NCBI GenBank assembly: GCA_029990175.1
Contig: JARKIP010000005.1
Location: forward strand, 49,279,001-49,343,000
DNA length: 64,000 nt
Origin: Petunia secreta
Lineage: Eukaryota > Streptophyta > Magnoliopsida > Solanales > Solanaceae
Direction of reading: 5' to 3'
In this document: piece by piece, positions 1-11,662 of the stretch
Position numbering within the stretch: the first letter of the stretch is position 1
Layout: each line of letters opens with the position of its first letter
The notes under the pieces: model-generated
Databases searched by the model: none
Seen by the model: the letters and a program-made list of their open reading frames with translations, nothing else
Told to the model about the DNA's origin: nothing
Program-made: the position numbers and the translations under genes

Positions 1-2077
1 CTTAGTTGACGAACTCCAAGCCGTGTGCTTGCGTTTTCCAACACCTTGAAGTCCAACGAGACTTTTCCCTCAAGTCTAAGAGGTAAAATTGTTGCATTGA
101 CCGAACTCATGCAGCAAACACTGCAGCAAACACTAATATATGTAAAAGTTGGGTTTCTACTAACAAAGGTGGATGGTTGGATTCCGAATTTAAATTTTAT
201 GAGTTCAATCTTTAAAAATTTAGCATTGGACTTATTGTAATTTCGAGATATATAAGAATGTTGTGTCTGTTAGTATATCCAAATTACGTTGGAACCAGAC
301 TTTACTACTCTTTGAGTTTGGTAAGTTTTGCTTATTTTCTCTGTATTGTTCAGTGGCCTTGGCTTTTGAATCTTTCCTGTAACTCTGATTTGCTATAAAG
401 GCATTCCATCAACTCGTGCATTACAATACCTGCCCCAACTCCGATGCCATAGCTCGACTGTTTCAAACATTTTCCTTTTACCTCAAAATTAACATCAATT
501 TTTCCTAATAAATCACTACAATAACACCAAATTAATATAAATTCAAGAAGTTAAACTAGTTGGGCTTATATAACCACATAAATGCTTAAATGACAATAAA
601 AATATTTGCAACTCTAGGACATACATAAATGTGCCCAACATCACTAATTGACTAGAAAGTTTCACATTGATGAATTGTTAGAGAAAAAATAACGGATACT
701 ACTGTAAAATTATAAGATACTGGTTTCATACTTTCATGAAGTATGGAGTTCATTCAAATTGTACCTCATTTTTTAAACAGAAATGTTTTAACTATTGGAA
801 AATGATGTGAATCCTTGTATGAAATAAATTTACGTTCACCCAATTCTCAAACGCATGACATCATCCCACACACACGCCATCATCTTATCTAATCGTATAT
901 TATCTAGTACTTTTTAATGAAAATCATCTGCCAACTAGTTTAGAGTATCACGATTCTATACCATAATACAGAAAGATAGTGCCAAATAGTAAAAACCATT
1001 CAAACTACAAGGTCCAACTCTAAAATACATAAATTTTAGAGGTGAAGACAATTGATAAGTATGACATATGAATATATGTTGTCTAGGTGTATGATTCAGG
1101 AGGACTAAATGCTATACCGACTGCTTTTATAAATTAGCGTCATGAAAGTGACAATGATCATGGAACACCAGTAATCCTGTCTAGAATGTATGTTTACTTA
1201 ATATTCATGCGCTTATTTAGAACCTGCACAGTGGATTAAAAGAAAGAACAAACTAACGACATTAAGAAAGATTTATTTATCTCAGTCCCTTAATTCGTGC
1301 AGGCAATAAAAAACTTTCTGTTAAAGCAAAAAGTATAACTACACGTTTACAAAATATATCCAATTTGTGTATTATTTTTTTAAAAAGTAAATCTATAGAA
1401 ATTCTGGTGACACTACTAATTACGTACTAAATTACACAGTGTCCACATTTTCCTGTGGCTGCTTTCTTTAGTTCGTTGTGAGGTGGTGGGGGAGGGTTTA
1501 GGGTTCCTAAACATAAATTACAAGGAGCAGTTGGAAATGTCATGTTTTTTGTTTGATACCAACGGCACAGTTTTGTATTTGTCTGTTCGTCCCCATTATA
1601 TGATGCTTCTCTCTTTAAACTACTATAACGACCATTGTGGGGCCCCTTATTTTCCTCACAGAAGGCATTCTTTTACTGGAAGAACTGAAAAGGACAAAAA
1701 AACGAAAAAGAGAAGCTCCGAGGATGAGCCATTTTGTTTAATATAAAATTTGTGTTTAAAGCATATTTGGGTCAACGTTAGGTTGTCAAAAAATCTTTAT
1801 CCTTTAACTTTTGGTGACATTAAAATAGTGTTACGAAAATGTCAATTCACCAAGTGGTTGGAAGCACCAAGCTTATCATGGAAATGTCCAATGTATGATG
1901 AGTAAGATATGCCTATAAACTTTGTAGAGTAAGAAGAGTTTCAATGTGTTGGGAGAATATGCAGAAGACGGGTATCAAGTACTATCAGTTAGTAGCTTTG
2001 ATAGTGTGGTCATTATCCTTGAAGAAATTTATACTCCGGCTATAAGTTTTTCTTGGGTGTTAGTTGGGTTTTTTGGG
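1..2077. other. AT-rich flank without supportable gene
   Basis: This stretch is AT-rich with stop codons in all frames. The longest open stretch (1483-1746, 87 codons) has no recognisable domain, no plausible coding composition and no splice context. I see no tRNA, terminal repeat or transposon coding remnant here. Confidence 0.6.
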
Positions 2078-2215
2078 TGAGGGGGACTTTCAAGTTTCTC
2101 AAATAAGAAAAGGGGACAAAGTCTTTAAGAATTGGGTGAGGGGGACACTTTTAATATTAGTACTAATTACTAATATTTTAAACGTGCACAATTTTTTTTA
2201 TTTGCACAAAGTCCC

Positions 2216-2425
2216 CCACTTTCTCATCTCCCTACCCCAGCCCCCTATTCGGACCCCCACCCCTCTGCCCATCCACCACTACACCACCACCCACCGCCAC
2301 TTTCTACCACCCACCACCACCTTCTACCACAATCCACTACTCACCACCACTTCCTATCACCCTCCACCACAACCACCACCTTCTACCACCATCCACCACC
2401 ACCCCACCGCCCTCCACCACTATAA
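2216..2425. repeat. CCACCA/CCACTA low-complexity tract
   Basis: About 200 bp of irregular CCACCA, CCACTA and CCACCTTCTACCA units, almost free of G on the + strand. It would read as a Pro/Thr/His-rich peptide, but I see this as simple repeat rather than coding. Confidence 0.7.
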
Positions 2426-2443
2426 TAAAAAGATATATACACA

Positions 2444-2612
2444 TCAGTCAGTTGTATACACATATAATATATGTGTACACGTATTTATTATATGTGTACA
2501 CATATTAATATTATGTGTACACATCAGTTGAGATGTGTATACATATTATTACATATGTACACATATAATATATGTGATGTGTACACATCTGACGAGATGT
2601 GTATACATCTTT
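2444..2612. repeat. Iterated TGTGTACACAT palindromes
   Basis: Repeated copies of the palindrome TGTGTACACA and near variants (TGTGTATACA, ATATATGTGTACAC) are spaced 15-30 bp apart with AT-rich spacers. Nearly every unit is self-complementary, so the tract can form several hairpins. It lies between a pyrimidine/CCA tract and a purine tract. Confidence 0.65.
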
Positions 2613-2685
2613 TCCAGCCGTGAAAAATAACTCCAAAATTATATAAACATGTGAAAAATATATTTATTCATCCGAAAATATGTGT

Positions 2686-2962
2686 GAAATGATTAAAAAT
2701 AAAAAAAACATGAAAAAGAATGAAACATTGATGAAGAAGAAGAAAAGAGAGAAAAACGAAAAAAAAGATAAAATGAATATGAAGAAGAAAAAAAAGGAGA
2801 CGAAGAAGAAGAAAGAAAAATAACAAAAATGGTGATGAAATGAAATTTAAAAAAGAAATCTTGAAGAAAGAAGGAGAAGGAAGAAGAAAAAAGAGGGAGA
2901 AAGAAGAAAGAGAGGAAAATAAAAGTTTGAAATTATTTGAATAGATGGGAGAGTAAAAGTGG
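2686..2962. repeat. GAA-rich homopurine tract
   Basis: A roughly 275-bp purine-dominated tract (AGAAGAAGAAA, GAAGGAGAAGGAAG and similar) with very few pyrimidines on the + strand. Open frames on the minus strand here encode only Phe/Ser/Leu-rich low-complexity peptide and are not credible genes. Confidence 0.65.
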
Positions 2963-3302
2963 GTGGGAAGGAGGGAAAACAAAATATTTGATTTTTTTTT
3001 GAATTTGGGGTGTTTTTATAAATTTTTAAAATTTTTCTTCTACCCATAAGTTTTAAATATTACAATTCGGCCCTCACTTAAGTTAATTAATTTTTTGTCC
3101 CCTTTTCTTCTTTTGAAACTTGAGAGGTCCCTAGGCCTCTTTTTACACGTGTTAGTTGTAGATCTCTTTAAAACTAGGTCAATTTAAATTCAAGACAATA
3201 TAATCTTGATTTCCCTATAAACTAAAATGTACATTACGAATACTTTCTCTCATATATATATGTTATGACTAATTTTACACCATGTGATAGTTCAAGAATG
3301 AT

Positions 3303-3395
3303 CAGCCTCTCCACTTTGGTGGGTAAGGTCTACGTACATCTCACCCCTCCCCAAACCTCACTTGTGAGATTATATTGGGTATGTTGTTGTTGTGA
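3303..3395 (+). mobile_element. Truncated SINE (TS family, 3' part)
   Basis: The segment AGCCTCTCCACTTTGG, then GGGTAAGGTCTACGTACA, CCTCCCCAAACCTCACTT, and a final GGGTATG followed by TTG repeats matches the 3' body and TTG-repeat tail I know from the TS SINE family of Solanaceae. The tRNA-derived 5' head with box A/B is absent, so this is a 5'-truncated copy. The assignment rests on memory of the family consensus. Confidence 0.55.
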
Positions 3396-3825
3396 TAGTT
3401 CTCGAACGATGTAGTAAATCTATAACAACAAATATGCCGTAAAGGGAAATAAATTGGTGTTTGACTATAGAAATTCTCACTAACTAAATTTTTTATTTAA
3501 GCTTAACTCGTTTCATAATTGTAACAAATTGAAATAAAAGTGAAAAACTTAAGTATATGAGAATAATATTACTACTAATAAAAAAAGCAGTCCGGTGCAC
3601 AAAGCAACCTGCATTCATGTAGGATTTGAGAAAAGGTCGCACCCCAAAGAGTGTTATATATGCAACCTATTCTCAACTATTAGATAAGAGTACTAATAAT
3701 TATATTATTAATATACAAAATTATCTAAGATAAGGTCAAGATACTCGTAGAAGAGCAATATGTTCAAGAAGTACATACTAGCACGACTAAAACCTATTGT
3801 CAACTATTAGATAACATTCGTCCCA

Positions 3826-4090
3826 AGAAATTGTACGTATTTTGAGAACACGTTATTCCATGTAATTTTTGGTCTACCTCGTTTCCTCCTAACTCCTTCA
3901 TTCACCATAATCTCACACTTATAGAGTGGTACATTTGTAGGTCGGCAAAGGACATGAAAAAAACCATCCCAAGCAACATTCTTCTTTTATCCTCAATGTG
4001 TGTTGCTTATTGCACCTTATGTCGGATGTGATCATATATAATCTTATATGACCGCACATTCATCTTAGCGTCCATATCTTTGCAACACTC
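3826..4090 (-). pseudogene. LINE (RTE-like) reverse transcriptase C-terminal remnant
   Basis: Read on the minus strand, this encodes the tail of a non-LTR retrotransposon reverse transcriptase. A tryptophan-leucine-arginine block is followed by MCGH, then about 35 residues later a GWFFHVLCRP block and finally GVRRKRGRPKITW. The order (L-R-x-MCGH ... WFxHV ... RRGRGRPKxTW) is the usual C-terminal signature of plant RTE-type LINE proteins. There is one in-frame stop after TLR and a frameshift at a T-run near 3957-3964. It is only a fragment of about 88 codons and ends about 50 bp before the MULE, so it predates or is unrelated to it. Confidence 0.6.
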
Positions 4091-4143
4091 ATCTTGTGGA
4101 TGTATTGGGCTTTTGTGGCCTATCATTCACGAGTAAAAATTTT

Positions 4144-4214
4144 GTGGGAGAGCCACTTTGGCACCCGCTATTTGATGCGTAGCTTCTGCGCAACAATTCG
4201 CTGAGAAATAGCCA
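4144..4214 (+). repeat. MULE left terminal inverted repeat (imperfect)
   Basis: Seventy-one bp from the inferred border to the end of GAGAAATAGCCA. The distance from the border to this box is exactly the same at the right end, which is the main reason for pairing them. Outer similarity is low. Confidence 0.45.
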
Positions 4215-4619
4215 CCACGCGCATTTTTTTATGTTATACTGTGACGACGCCGTTTTACACTATTTTTAAAATTCTGCTTTTATCCTTCCTTATTTTTAAC
4301 TTATTCGAGGGTTTCTTTCTCTCTCTTTTTATTGTGACTTTTGAATTCTCCTAGAAATATTCAAAATACACAAACTCTCTTATTTTTGAGAGATTGAAGC
4401 CTTGGGTTTGGTTGAATTAGTAAATTTTTTTTGCTGTTTCGTCTATTAAGGTAATTGTTTTACTTCGCATTGTTATTTTTTCATTTTTTAACGGGTTATT
4501 GGGTTATTAGGTTACGCTTTGTTTTGAAAAATATTTGAATTTTCCATTGAAGTACAATATAAGCTTTTGATTCCATTATAAATGGTGGGTGTTTTTTTAA
4601 GGGCAATGTTTTTTTTGTG

Positions 4620-5262
4620 AAACCTTGTGCCCCAGTACTATATACTGTGACTCGTGTAGGGATAGACTGTTGTCCCATCATAAAAATCTGAGTCACATGA
4701 TAAAATACTGGGACTTTGTATTTAACAAGTACTTGTGTCCCAATTCAAAATAATGGGACTTTGTATAACATTATAGCATACGTTTTTCTTTCCCAGCACA
4801 AATACTGTGAGTTTACATATGAAGTACTTGTGCTCCCAGCACCAATGTCTGGGAGTTAGTCTGGGTGGGGGGGGGGGGGGGGCGCAAAAAGCTTGTGTGC
4901 CCCTTGGACTCAGTATTTAACAAATACTTGTGCCCCAGTTCAAAATAATGAGACTTTGTATAACAAAGTATTATAGCATACTTTTTTGTTCCCCAGCACA
5001 AATACTGTGAGTTTACTTATGAAGTACTTGAGCTCCCAGCACCAATGTCTGGGAGTTAGTCTGGGGGGGGGGGGGGCAAAAAGCTTGTGTGCCCCATGAT
5101 AAAATACTGGGACTCTGTATTTAACAAGTGCTTGTGTCCCAATTCAAAATAATGAGACTTTATATAACAAAGCATTATAGCATACTTTTTAGTTCCCCAG
5201 CACAAATACTGTGAGTTTACATATGAAGTACTTATGCCCTAGCACCAATGTTTGTGGGTTTT
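4620..5262. repeat. About 200-bp tandem repeat with poly-G tracts, three copies
   Basis: Units recur every 201-203 bp. The phrase CAGCACAAATACTGTGAG appears near 4795, 4996 and 5199, each followed by GAAGTACTT and CAGCACCAATGT. Two units contain pure G-runs (16 G at 4867-4882, 14 G at 5063-5076) followed by GCAAAAAGCTTGTGTG. A further block of the same family lies at about 10680-11170, on the other side of the protease gene. Confidence 0.75.
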
Positions 5263-5329
5263 TAGGTGCAAGCATATATGTGTTAATTTTTGTTTGTTTT
5301 ATTTTAATACATGTGCTGATCTTACAGCT

Positions 5330-8300
5330 ATGCAGATTATGCTAATTGATGAGGGTATGCAGGATTTGTCAAATGATGAGGATATGGATAATTTGCCAAA
5401 CGACGATGGTATATTGGTTCCATTTGCGTAGTGGAGAAATCGTGATTTCCAGTGGAAAGGTGACACAGAGTATCGTGGATTACTTCAAGGGTTATTGTCT
5501 ACCGATCACCTGGAGAAACTGAAGCAAGGGCCATTCGACAAGTTTATGCTTTTGGTAGATACTAAATATTCTAGGAGGCTTATAAATTGTATCTGCAGTC
5601 TCAAATAGTTTCTTCAGACGACACTAAGATTAGCTTCAAAGTTTTTGGTGATATAGTAGATTTTACAGCTGATGATTTTCACGCAGTTAGTTGTCTTAAT
5701 ACTTCCAGTAGTATAGATATAAGTATTTTGAAGCTTATAAAGAATAGATTAAAGGAGAAGTACTTTAGGAATCCTGAAGAGGATGTTAATAAAAAGGACA
5801 ACAAGTGGAGTTTAAAGTTATATGACTTGCTTGATTTGATTGAACATCATTCTAGCTATGTGAGAGTGACTCCAAAGAACAAGGGTAACCTGAATAGAGT
5901 GTCAGCTGCACGATTGGATGTTTCGTTAGATCAAGATGATGCTGTTAAATTAGGTGAGGTATATTTGCTTACTTTTGTTTTATTGGGTCGACCATTACCT
6001 AGAGTAGTGGAGGATCAACATATAATTATTATTGACGATGAAGAGGGGCATAGCTGTTATCAGTGGGGAACTGAGATATATCGTCCCTTAATACCCCATT
6101 TGCAGTCAGTCATAAAGCCAAATTCTTCTAGAAATAGTTATATGTTTCTTGGTATGTCCTTCCTATTCTGTTGCTGGGTGGCAGAGGTGTTTCCTGTCTT
6201 CAGGCAGTATTTTAATGTTCGTCTTAGGATCAAACCTCTGATGCTCCGTTACACATGTACTGCTACCCCATATTACAATATCTTGTGTGAAGAGTACTTT
6301 CATAATGAACAAATGAGTTTTACTAGTAGTTGATTTTGTTTGTTATTTCTTTTTTTTTTCTTTAACTTTTTTGTTGTTGTTGTTTTTTTCTTTTAATTTT
6401 TGAAATGTATTTTTCTTTAATAGTTTTGGGAGGATGCCTCAGTGAGACCAATAAGGCATAAATCTAAATGTGCTTCAACTTCAAAGTCAACCTCAAAGTC
6501 ATCTTCAAAGACTAGTTCAACAACAGAATCTATTGATGTGAATGATGTCGTGAAGGTGAAATTCTTCGTGGGTTTTTTCTTTTATTTCTCTTTCTTCTGT
6601 GGTTTTAACCTTTTTCTCTTTTATCAGAGGTTGGCATCTAATCTCAAAGCAAATTTACCTAATGAGATCAAGATTCAACATGTGATCAATTCCTCAAAAA
6701 ATAGTGTGAAGAAAGGTGTTGTTGATATAGAGAAGAGGATTATGGATCATTTTAATGCAAAGTTTTATGCATTACTGCTTCTTGTTGCAAAATCAAAGAC
6801 AAGCGATCTTGGCGAAAACTGTGGTGTTTCTGTAAGTAAATCAGACACCAGAAGTAGAAATGAGAAGAGCCAGTTTGTTGATGATTTCCATTGTTCGGAT
6901 GGTCGGGATGGTTTTCTTAAAGAACCATCAAATCCAATTAATACATCAGATTTGTTTGATCATCGGTCCGAGCTTGTTGGCAGTGTAGAAAGTGGTCAAG
7001 ATATTCCAAGTGCTTTAATAAAGCAAACCAATCAATTATTGTGGATGTTTTAGAGAATTACAAAGTTGATGCTTGTGACACCACTGATGAAGCAAAATGT
7101 ACAGATGGTTTAGAAAAAGCGCCATTAAATCCAGACCATCATCAAGAAAGTCATGGTAATCAAATAGAGTATTCTATATAGTGGTTAATTATAGTGGAAA
7201 AGTAAAAGCGAATATTTTGTTTAATGTAATAATTTTTTTTGTAGTTAGTTTTTTATGTAGATGAAGATAAACAGAATCCTTCAGTTGATTTATTGCATAA
7301 ATGTCCATCTGAAGATGATGATACATCTTTGAATCCAACAGAAGTTTAGCTTCCAGATGAAAAAAATTTATTCCACACCTCATGGTAAGAAGAAAAAAAC
7401 TTGTTGGTAGATTCAACCAAGATGTTATGCTCTATACCCCTAAGAGAGAAAAAATATTGTGATTTTTTTTAGGTCAGTAGTGTGTGTTGTCTCAGTAGTT
7501 AAACCTGTGACTTTTTTTCATCAGATGCTAATGTCCCAGATTACAGTTCTGGGACTGTATTTACTCGTCAAGGTATTTACTACTGGGAGTTCTTTTATTA
7601 GATGTTTATCTCCCAGTCTATAGTACTGGGAATCATTTGAATATATGTGTTTTGACACTTCTTTTTCCTAGTGAAAATGTAATGTATTGTGCTTATCTAT
7701 TTTTACAGAAGCTAATAATGGCAAATCTGGGAAAAGTTCTGTGGCTCAACAAGAAATTGAGAAAGTCAACTAGCTTAGTGAAGCCGGTATTCTTTGGACA
7801 CCAGTAGGTATGTAAAAGTAATTTTTATATAATAATTAGCATTCCTATTTTTGTAGTTTAAAATGTGTAACAAATTATCTTTTTATAAAGGCTCTGAACA
7901 AGGTTCTTTAGAAGGTTCTCAACCAATTCAGCTTGCTGATAATCAAAATTTTTTGACTCCTGGTATGTGAAAATATCTTGCATAAAATACTGGGGTAGTT
8001 CAATGAATATTGTGTCTTGTCCCATTATTAAACATTGTGACTCTTTACATCTGAAGGTTATGTCCGAGTTTAAGTACTTTAGTCTATCCAATTTTTTATT
8101 TTTGGCTTCCTTGCATAGAGTAAATGTAATGTATTGTTGTTATCTATTTTTACAGAAGCAACTAATGTTAAATTTGAGAATGAAAACGTTGTCAATCAAC
8201 GCAGTCACAGTGCTGAGGTTCGTCTTGAAGTTGAGCGTGTCAATGAGCTTGGCAGAGCTGGTCTTATTTTTACACTAATAGGTATGTAAACGTCGTTTTT

Positions 8301-10476
8301 ATAGCAATTTTTTATTTTTTATTGTTGAAAAATGTGTGATATATTATCTTATTTATAAAGGTTCTCAATAAGGATCTAAAGAAGGTCTCAAAGAAGGTGT
8401 TGCGCATTCTCCTTTCAAAACGGCTTTGAAAATATTTTCCAGCAAGAAAAGGAAGGGTCGTGATAATGATGCGTCTCCTGAAATTGCATCTCCCCTCAAA
8501 GCTAAAGTTGTTGAAAAGTTGGTCGAGGGAAGCGGTAGCATCATGAATATTGGTCGCTTAAATGCACCTTCATTTTCACTTGGCTTCACCCAGCCATCGC
8601 AAGAGACAACACCAGTGATCGATAGTATCAGGCCAGATTCTATGGATATTGATCACTCGCAAACTAAGGGTGGCACAGAGTTGGCATCAATCGATAAAGA
8701 TAATTCAAAACTTACGACACTTGCTGATGCATCTGTTGTAGTACTGGAACAAGAGTCTGTTTTGGATTCGGCCATGAAAACACCTGAACAGTTAATTTAT
8801 ACAGAGAAATAGAAGGTTACTGGAGTAGATGTCTCTGCAAGGAATACTGTAGATGTGTGTTCATCTAAACAACAGTCGGCTATGCAGTGTTCAGTGAAAA
8901 AAGAGGAAGTTATGGATTTTGCATTTTTGCCAGACAAACCAACAAATGATCTAGAAGGAGGAGAGCTGTTATGCAGGGACATAGGGTTCGTAAGATTAGC
9001 CGCCACTTATTATCTCCATTCAGGCCTTTTACGCCAAAGGAAAAGGGTGATTGGAAGCCTACTTATAGACATGTATGCCCTTTTCATAAAGTCAACATCA
9101 AGTCTAATTATTTGAGAATTTTTGATGAATGGTTGAAGAAAGGCCCAAAACAGGCAGCTAAAAACAGCGCCCCTGCACTGTAAGTTATTTTATTTTATTT
9201 TTTTAGTTTTTGTGTATTTAGTTAAAGGGTGTTATAGATTATATTAGTAAATTTATATTGCCTGTGTTGTTTGTGTGTAACTTTTTCAGGGATGAAGATC
9301 TTTATGATGAGAAAATTACAGACATCAATTGTCAGAATCGAATTAAGTTATATACTATTTCAGTGAAGAAAAAAATGTGGTTTAGAGAGACCGCAGATAG
9401 AAGATATTCACTTACCACTGAAGTTTTTTACAGCTTATTTTTGTTGTTGGTTCTGTAATCTTTATATATATAAACACTCTTTTTTGTTTGTTTTTGTCAT
9501 TTTTTATATCATGCAGCATGTTGATGTTATATTGTACTATTTGAGGAAGAAGCATGTGTATCATTTCACGAACTACTCAACGATGTTCACAACGACAGAC
9601 TTGAATTTTGATAATTTGGTAAAGTCGTTGTTCTTTGGGAATGTAGAATCCTATTTTGATGATATGGCAAAGGAAAAGAAGAACCAGAGATTGAAAGAGA
9701 AGAAGCATAGAGTAGAAGAAGAGTGGAAGAAGGAATAAGAACTTGAAGAATGAAGAGGAAGAACAAAGGAGGAAAAAGATTCATGGTCAAGCAAGGAAAA
9801 AAGAATCTAAACCTCCAACAGAAGTTGTTTTGGGAATAGATGACTTGACATTAGAGGATTTAGAGAAGATTGAGTTAGATTTTGACCTAGCGATTTTTTC
9901 TGGAACTACGCAGAATAACCTGTATGAGTGTGTGAACGGGTCTTCTAATCAATGTGGCATAGCATGGACACAAGTGGAAAAAGTCTTTATGCCAATTAGG
10001 AAGCCTTCAGATGATCCTAATGATTTCAATTCTTGCACTCATTATTGGTTGGGAGTTTATTTTATAAAATATTATAGAATAGATGTCTATGATTCGGTTT
10101 TAGTGGGGATGAAAATTTTGTGAAGATGAAGATGGGAATGTATGCAATTTCTATACCTAAGCTACTAAAAGAGATGGAGTTTCATAATAAATATCCTAAT
10201 TTTGGTATGGAGTACAAGAAACTTGATATTGTATATCAAAGTGCACCAAAACAAATAGGAGGCACAGATTGTGGTGTATTTGTAACAAGGTTTACTGACC
10301 TACTAATGCTTGGACATGATTTGTTCAATTTGAATGGAGAGTACAAGCTATTAGTATTTACAGGAGAACTGTTGCTGCTAATCTACTTATGCATGGAAGA
10401 TCAAACAGAGATGAAGGTTATGAAAATCTACCAGAGAATGTGCATGATGATTATGGAGAGAATGATGACACACTAG
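5330..10476 (+). pseudogene. MULE-borne DUF1985 / Ulp1-like (C48) cysteine protease gene, multi-exon, broken
   Basis: Ulp1-type proteases cleave SUMO or related modifiers. MULE-borne copies have unknown substrates. The 5' exon starts at ATG 5330 after a TTACAG acceptor and has an in-frame TAG at 5429. A frameshift near 5585 leads into 5587-6333, whose N-terminal part matches a DUF1985-type fold (VFGDIVDFTADDFHAV). Ser/Thr/Lys-rich linker exons follow (6442-7053, with an intron-like interval about 6556-6628; 8390-9180). The protease part starts about 9290 (HVDVILYYLRKK) and continues past a stop near 9736. Catalytic motifs are visible: His in THYWLGVYF, Asp in DVYDS, and Gln...Cys in KQIGGTDCGVF at about 10245-10285. 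All triad residues are present, but the frame needs several repairs, so I call it a pseudogene. It might be rescued partly by splicing. Confidence 0.7.
7676..8400 (+). repeat. Tandem duplication of an exon-intron module inside the Ulp1-like gene
   Basis: A module is present twice, at about 7676-7960 and 8120-8400. It consists of a pyrimidine-rich intron end ATCTATTTTTACAG, an exon starting AAGC.ACTAATG, an exon end followed by AGGTATGTAAA, a short intron and an exon starting AAGG.TCT(C/G)AA. Both copies keep GT..AG boundaries. The exons code for linker sequence between the DUF1985 part and the protease. Confidence 0.6.
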
Positions 10477-10679
10477 TTTGTGGATATAGAAGGCTGCCAA
10501 TTCTTTGAATCTTTCTTTATCCATTTTGAATTTGACAATTTTTTATATTTTTATAAACAATGCAATGTACATATTTTTTGAAGTATGTATACTATATATA
10601 TTATTTGTTTCTTATTATTTATTAGTTTTGAAGTATATAATAGGGATGCCAATACTTTAATTCCAGGTAAACAATCCCA

Positions 10680-11170
10680 GGTATCTATTTACTGTGACTC
10701 GTGTTGGATAGACTGTTGTCCCATCATAAAAACCTGGGAGTCATTCTGGGGGGGGGGGGGGGGGAGGGAAGCTGAGACTTTATATTAACAAGTACTTGTG
10801 TGCCAGTGCAAAATAATGGGACTTTGCATAACATAACATTATAGCATACGTTTTTCTTCCCCAGCACAAATACTGAGAGTTACATATGAAGTACTTATGC
10901 CCCCAGTACCAATGTCTGAGAGTCAGTCTGGGGGAAAGGGGCGCAAAAAGCTTGTGTTCCCATGATAAAATACTGAGATTCTGTATTTAACAAGTACTTG
11001 TGTCCCAGTTCAAAATAATGGGACTTTGTATAAAAGTATTTTAGCATACGTTTTTGTCCCCAGCATAAATACTGTGAGTTTACATATGAAGTACTTGTGC
11101 CCCCAGTACCAATGTCTGGGAGTCAGTCTGGGGGGCGGCAAAAAGTTTGTGTGGCCTATGATAAAATATT
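10680..11170. repeat. Second block of the 200-bp poly-G repeat
   Basis: Two and a half units of the repeat at 4620-5262 are found here, with a 17-G run at 10748-10764 and the CAGCACAAATACTG / GAAGTACTT / CCAATGTCTG order at about 200-bp spacing. Together the two blocks bracket the Ulp1-like gene. Confidence 0.7.
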
Positions 11171-11491
11171 GAGACTCTAATTTTCACCAAAATAATTAGG
11201 GATCCCCAGTTTTGAGTTGGTTACTAGCATTCCTATTTTTTAGGTACCTATATTATAGGGGACCAGTTGTGGGGAATGCGTATCTGCCAATAAATAATGT
11301 CTTTCAATATAGTATCATTACTCAAATTTTTTAAGATTTGCAAAATTTTTAGTTTCTTGTGCATCTTTAGAGAAACAATATCTCTCCCATAGTGAAATGG
11401 ACATGTATTTGAGAATGGACATGCACTTCAAAATGTGCATTCCACTGACCAAATAGGGCGTGATGTATATTGGGAGATTGCAGGTTTGTAG

Positions 11492-11662
11492 GGAAACATT
11501 GAGGAATTGACTTGTATTATAGAGCAGCTTCGATTATTAATTATTCGGCAAAATCAGCGGATTGAAAGGAATGAGCAACGAATGACAAGGATGACGAGGG
11601 CAATGCGACGAACCCCGAACTATAATGAAGTAGATACCCCTCCAGGGTCACCAGAAAACTAA
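11492..11662 (+). pseudogene. Small Arg/Glu/Gln-rich coiled-coil-like reading frame
   Basis: An open frame without a leading ATG (stop just before 11492, stop at 11660-11662). It encodes about 56 residues: a heptad-like Leu/Ile/Arg/Glu/Gln helix (IEELTCIIEQLRLLIIRQNQ), then an Arg/Met-rich segment and a tail ending TPPGSPEN. The frame at 13058-13207 encodes a similar short basic helix, so these may be repeated cargo modules of the MULE. No family is recognised, and it could be a terminal exon. Confidence 0.3.

Larger units (their letters stand above)
2078..3133. mobile_element. Short non-autonomous terminal-inverted-repeat DNA element
   Basis: The two ends are imperfect inverted repeats of about 40 bp. 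The left end (about 2078-2120) and the reverse complement of the right end (about 3094-3133) share CTCAAGTTTC/TTCAAGTTTC and then an identical 15-mer AGAAAAGGGGACAAA (2106-2120 and 3094-3108). A second GGTGAGGGGGAC occurs just inside the left end (about 2134). There is no transposase reading frame, so the element would depend on a partner. The interior is three low-complexity blocks. I did not find a convincing target-site duplication, so the superfamily is undetermined and the outer borders are approximate. Confidence 0.5.

Noticed and set aside
1483..1746. 87-codon frame in the left flank
   Set aside because: No homology or splice context, isolated in AT-rich DNA.
2064..2531. 155-codon Pro/Thr/His-rich frame
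   Set aside because: Runs through simple CCACCA and TGTACA repeats inside a TIR element. No sign of a real protein.
2668..3047. Minus-strand Phe/Ser/Leu-rich frames
   Set aside because: Direct complement of a homopurine tract; low-complexity artefact.
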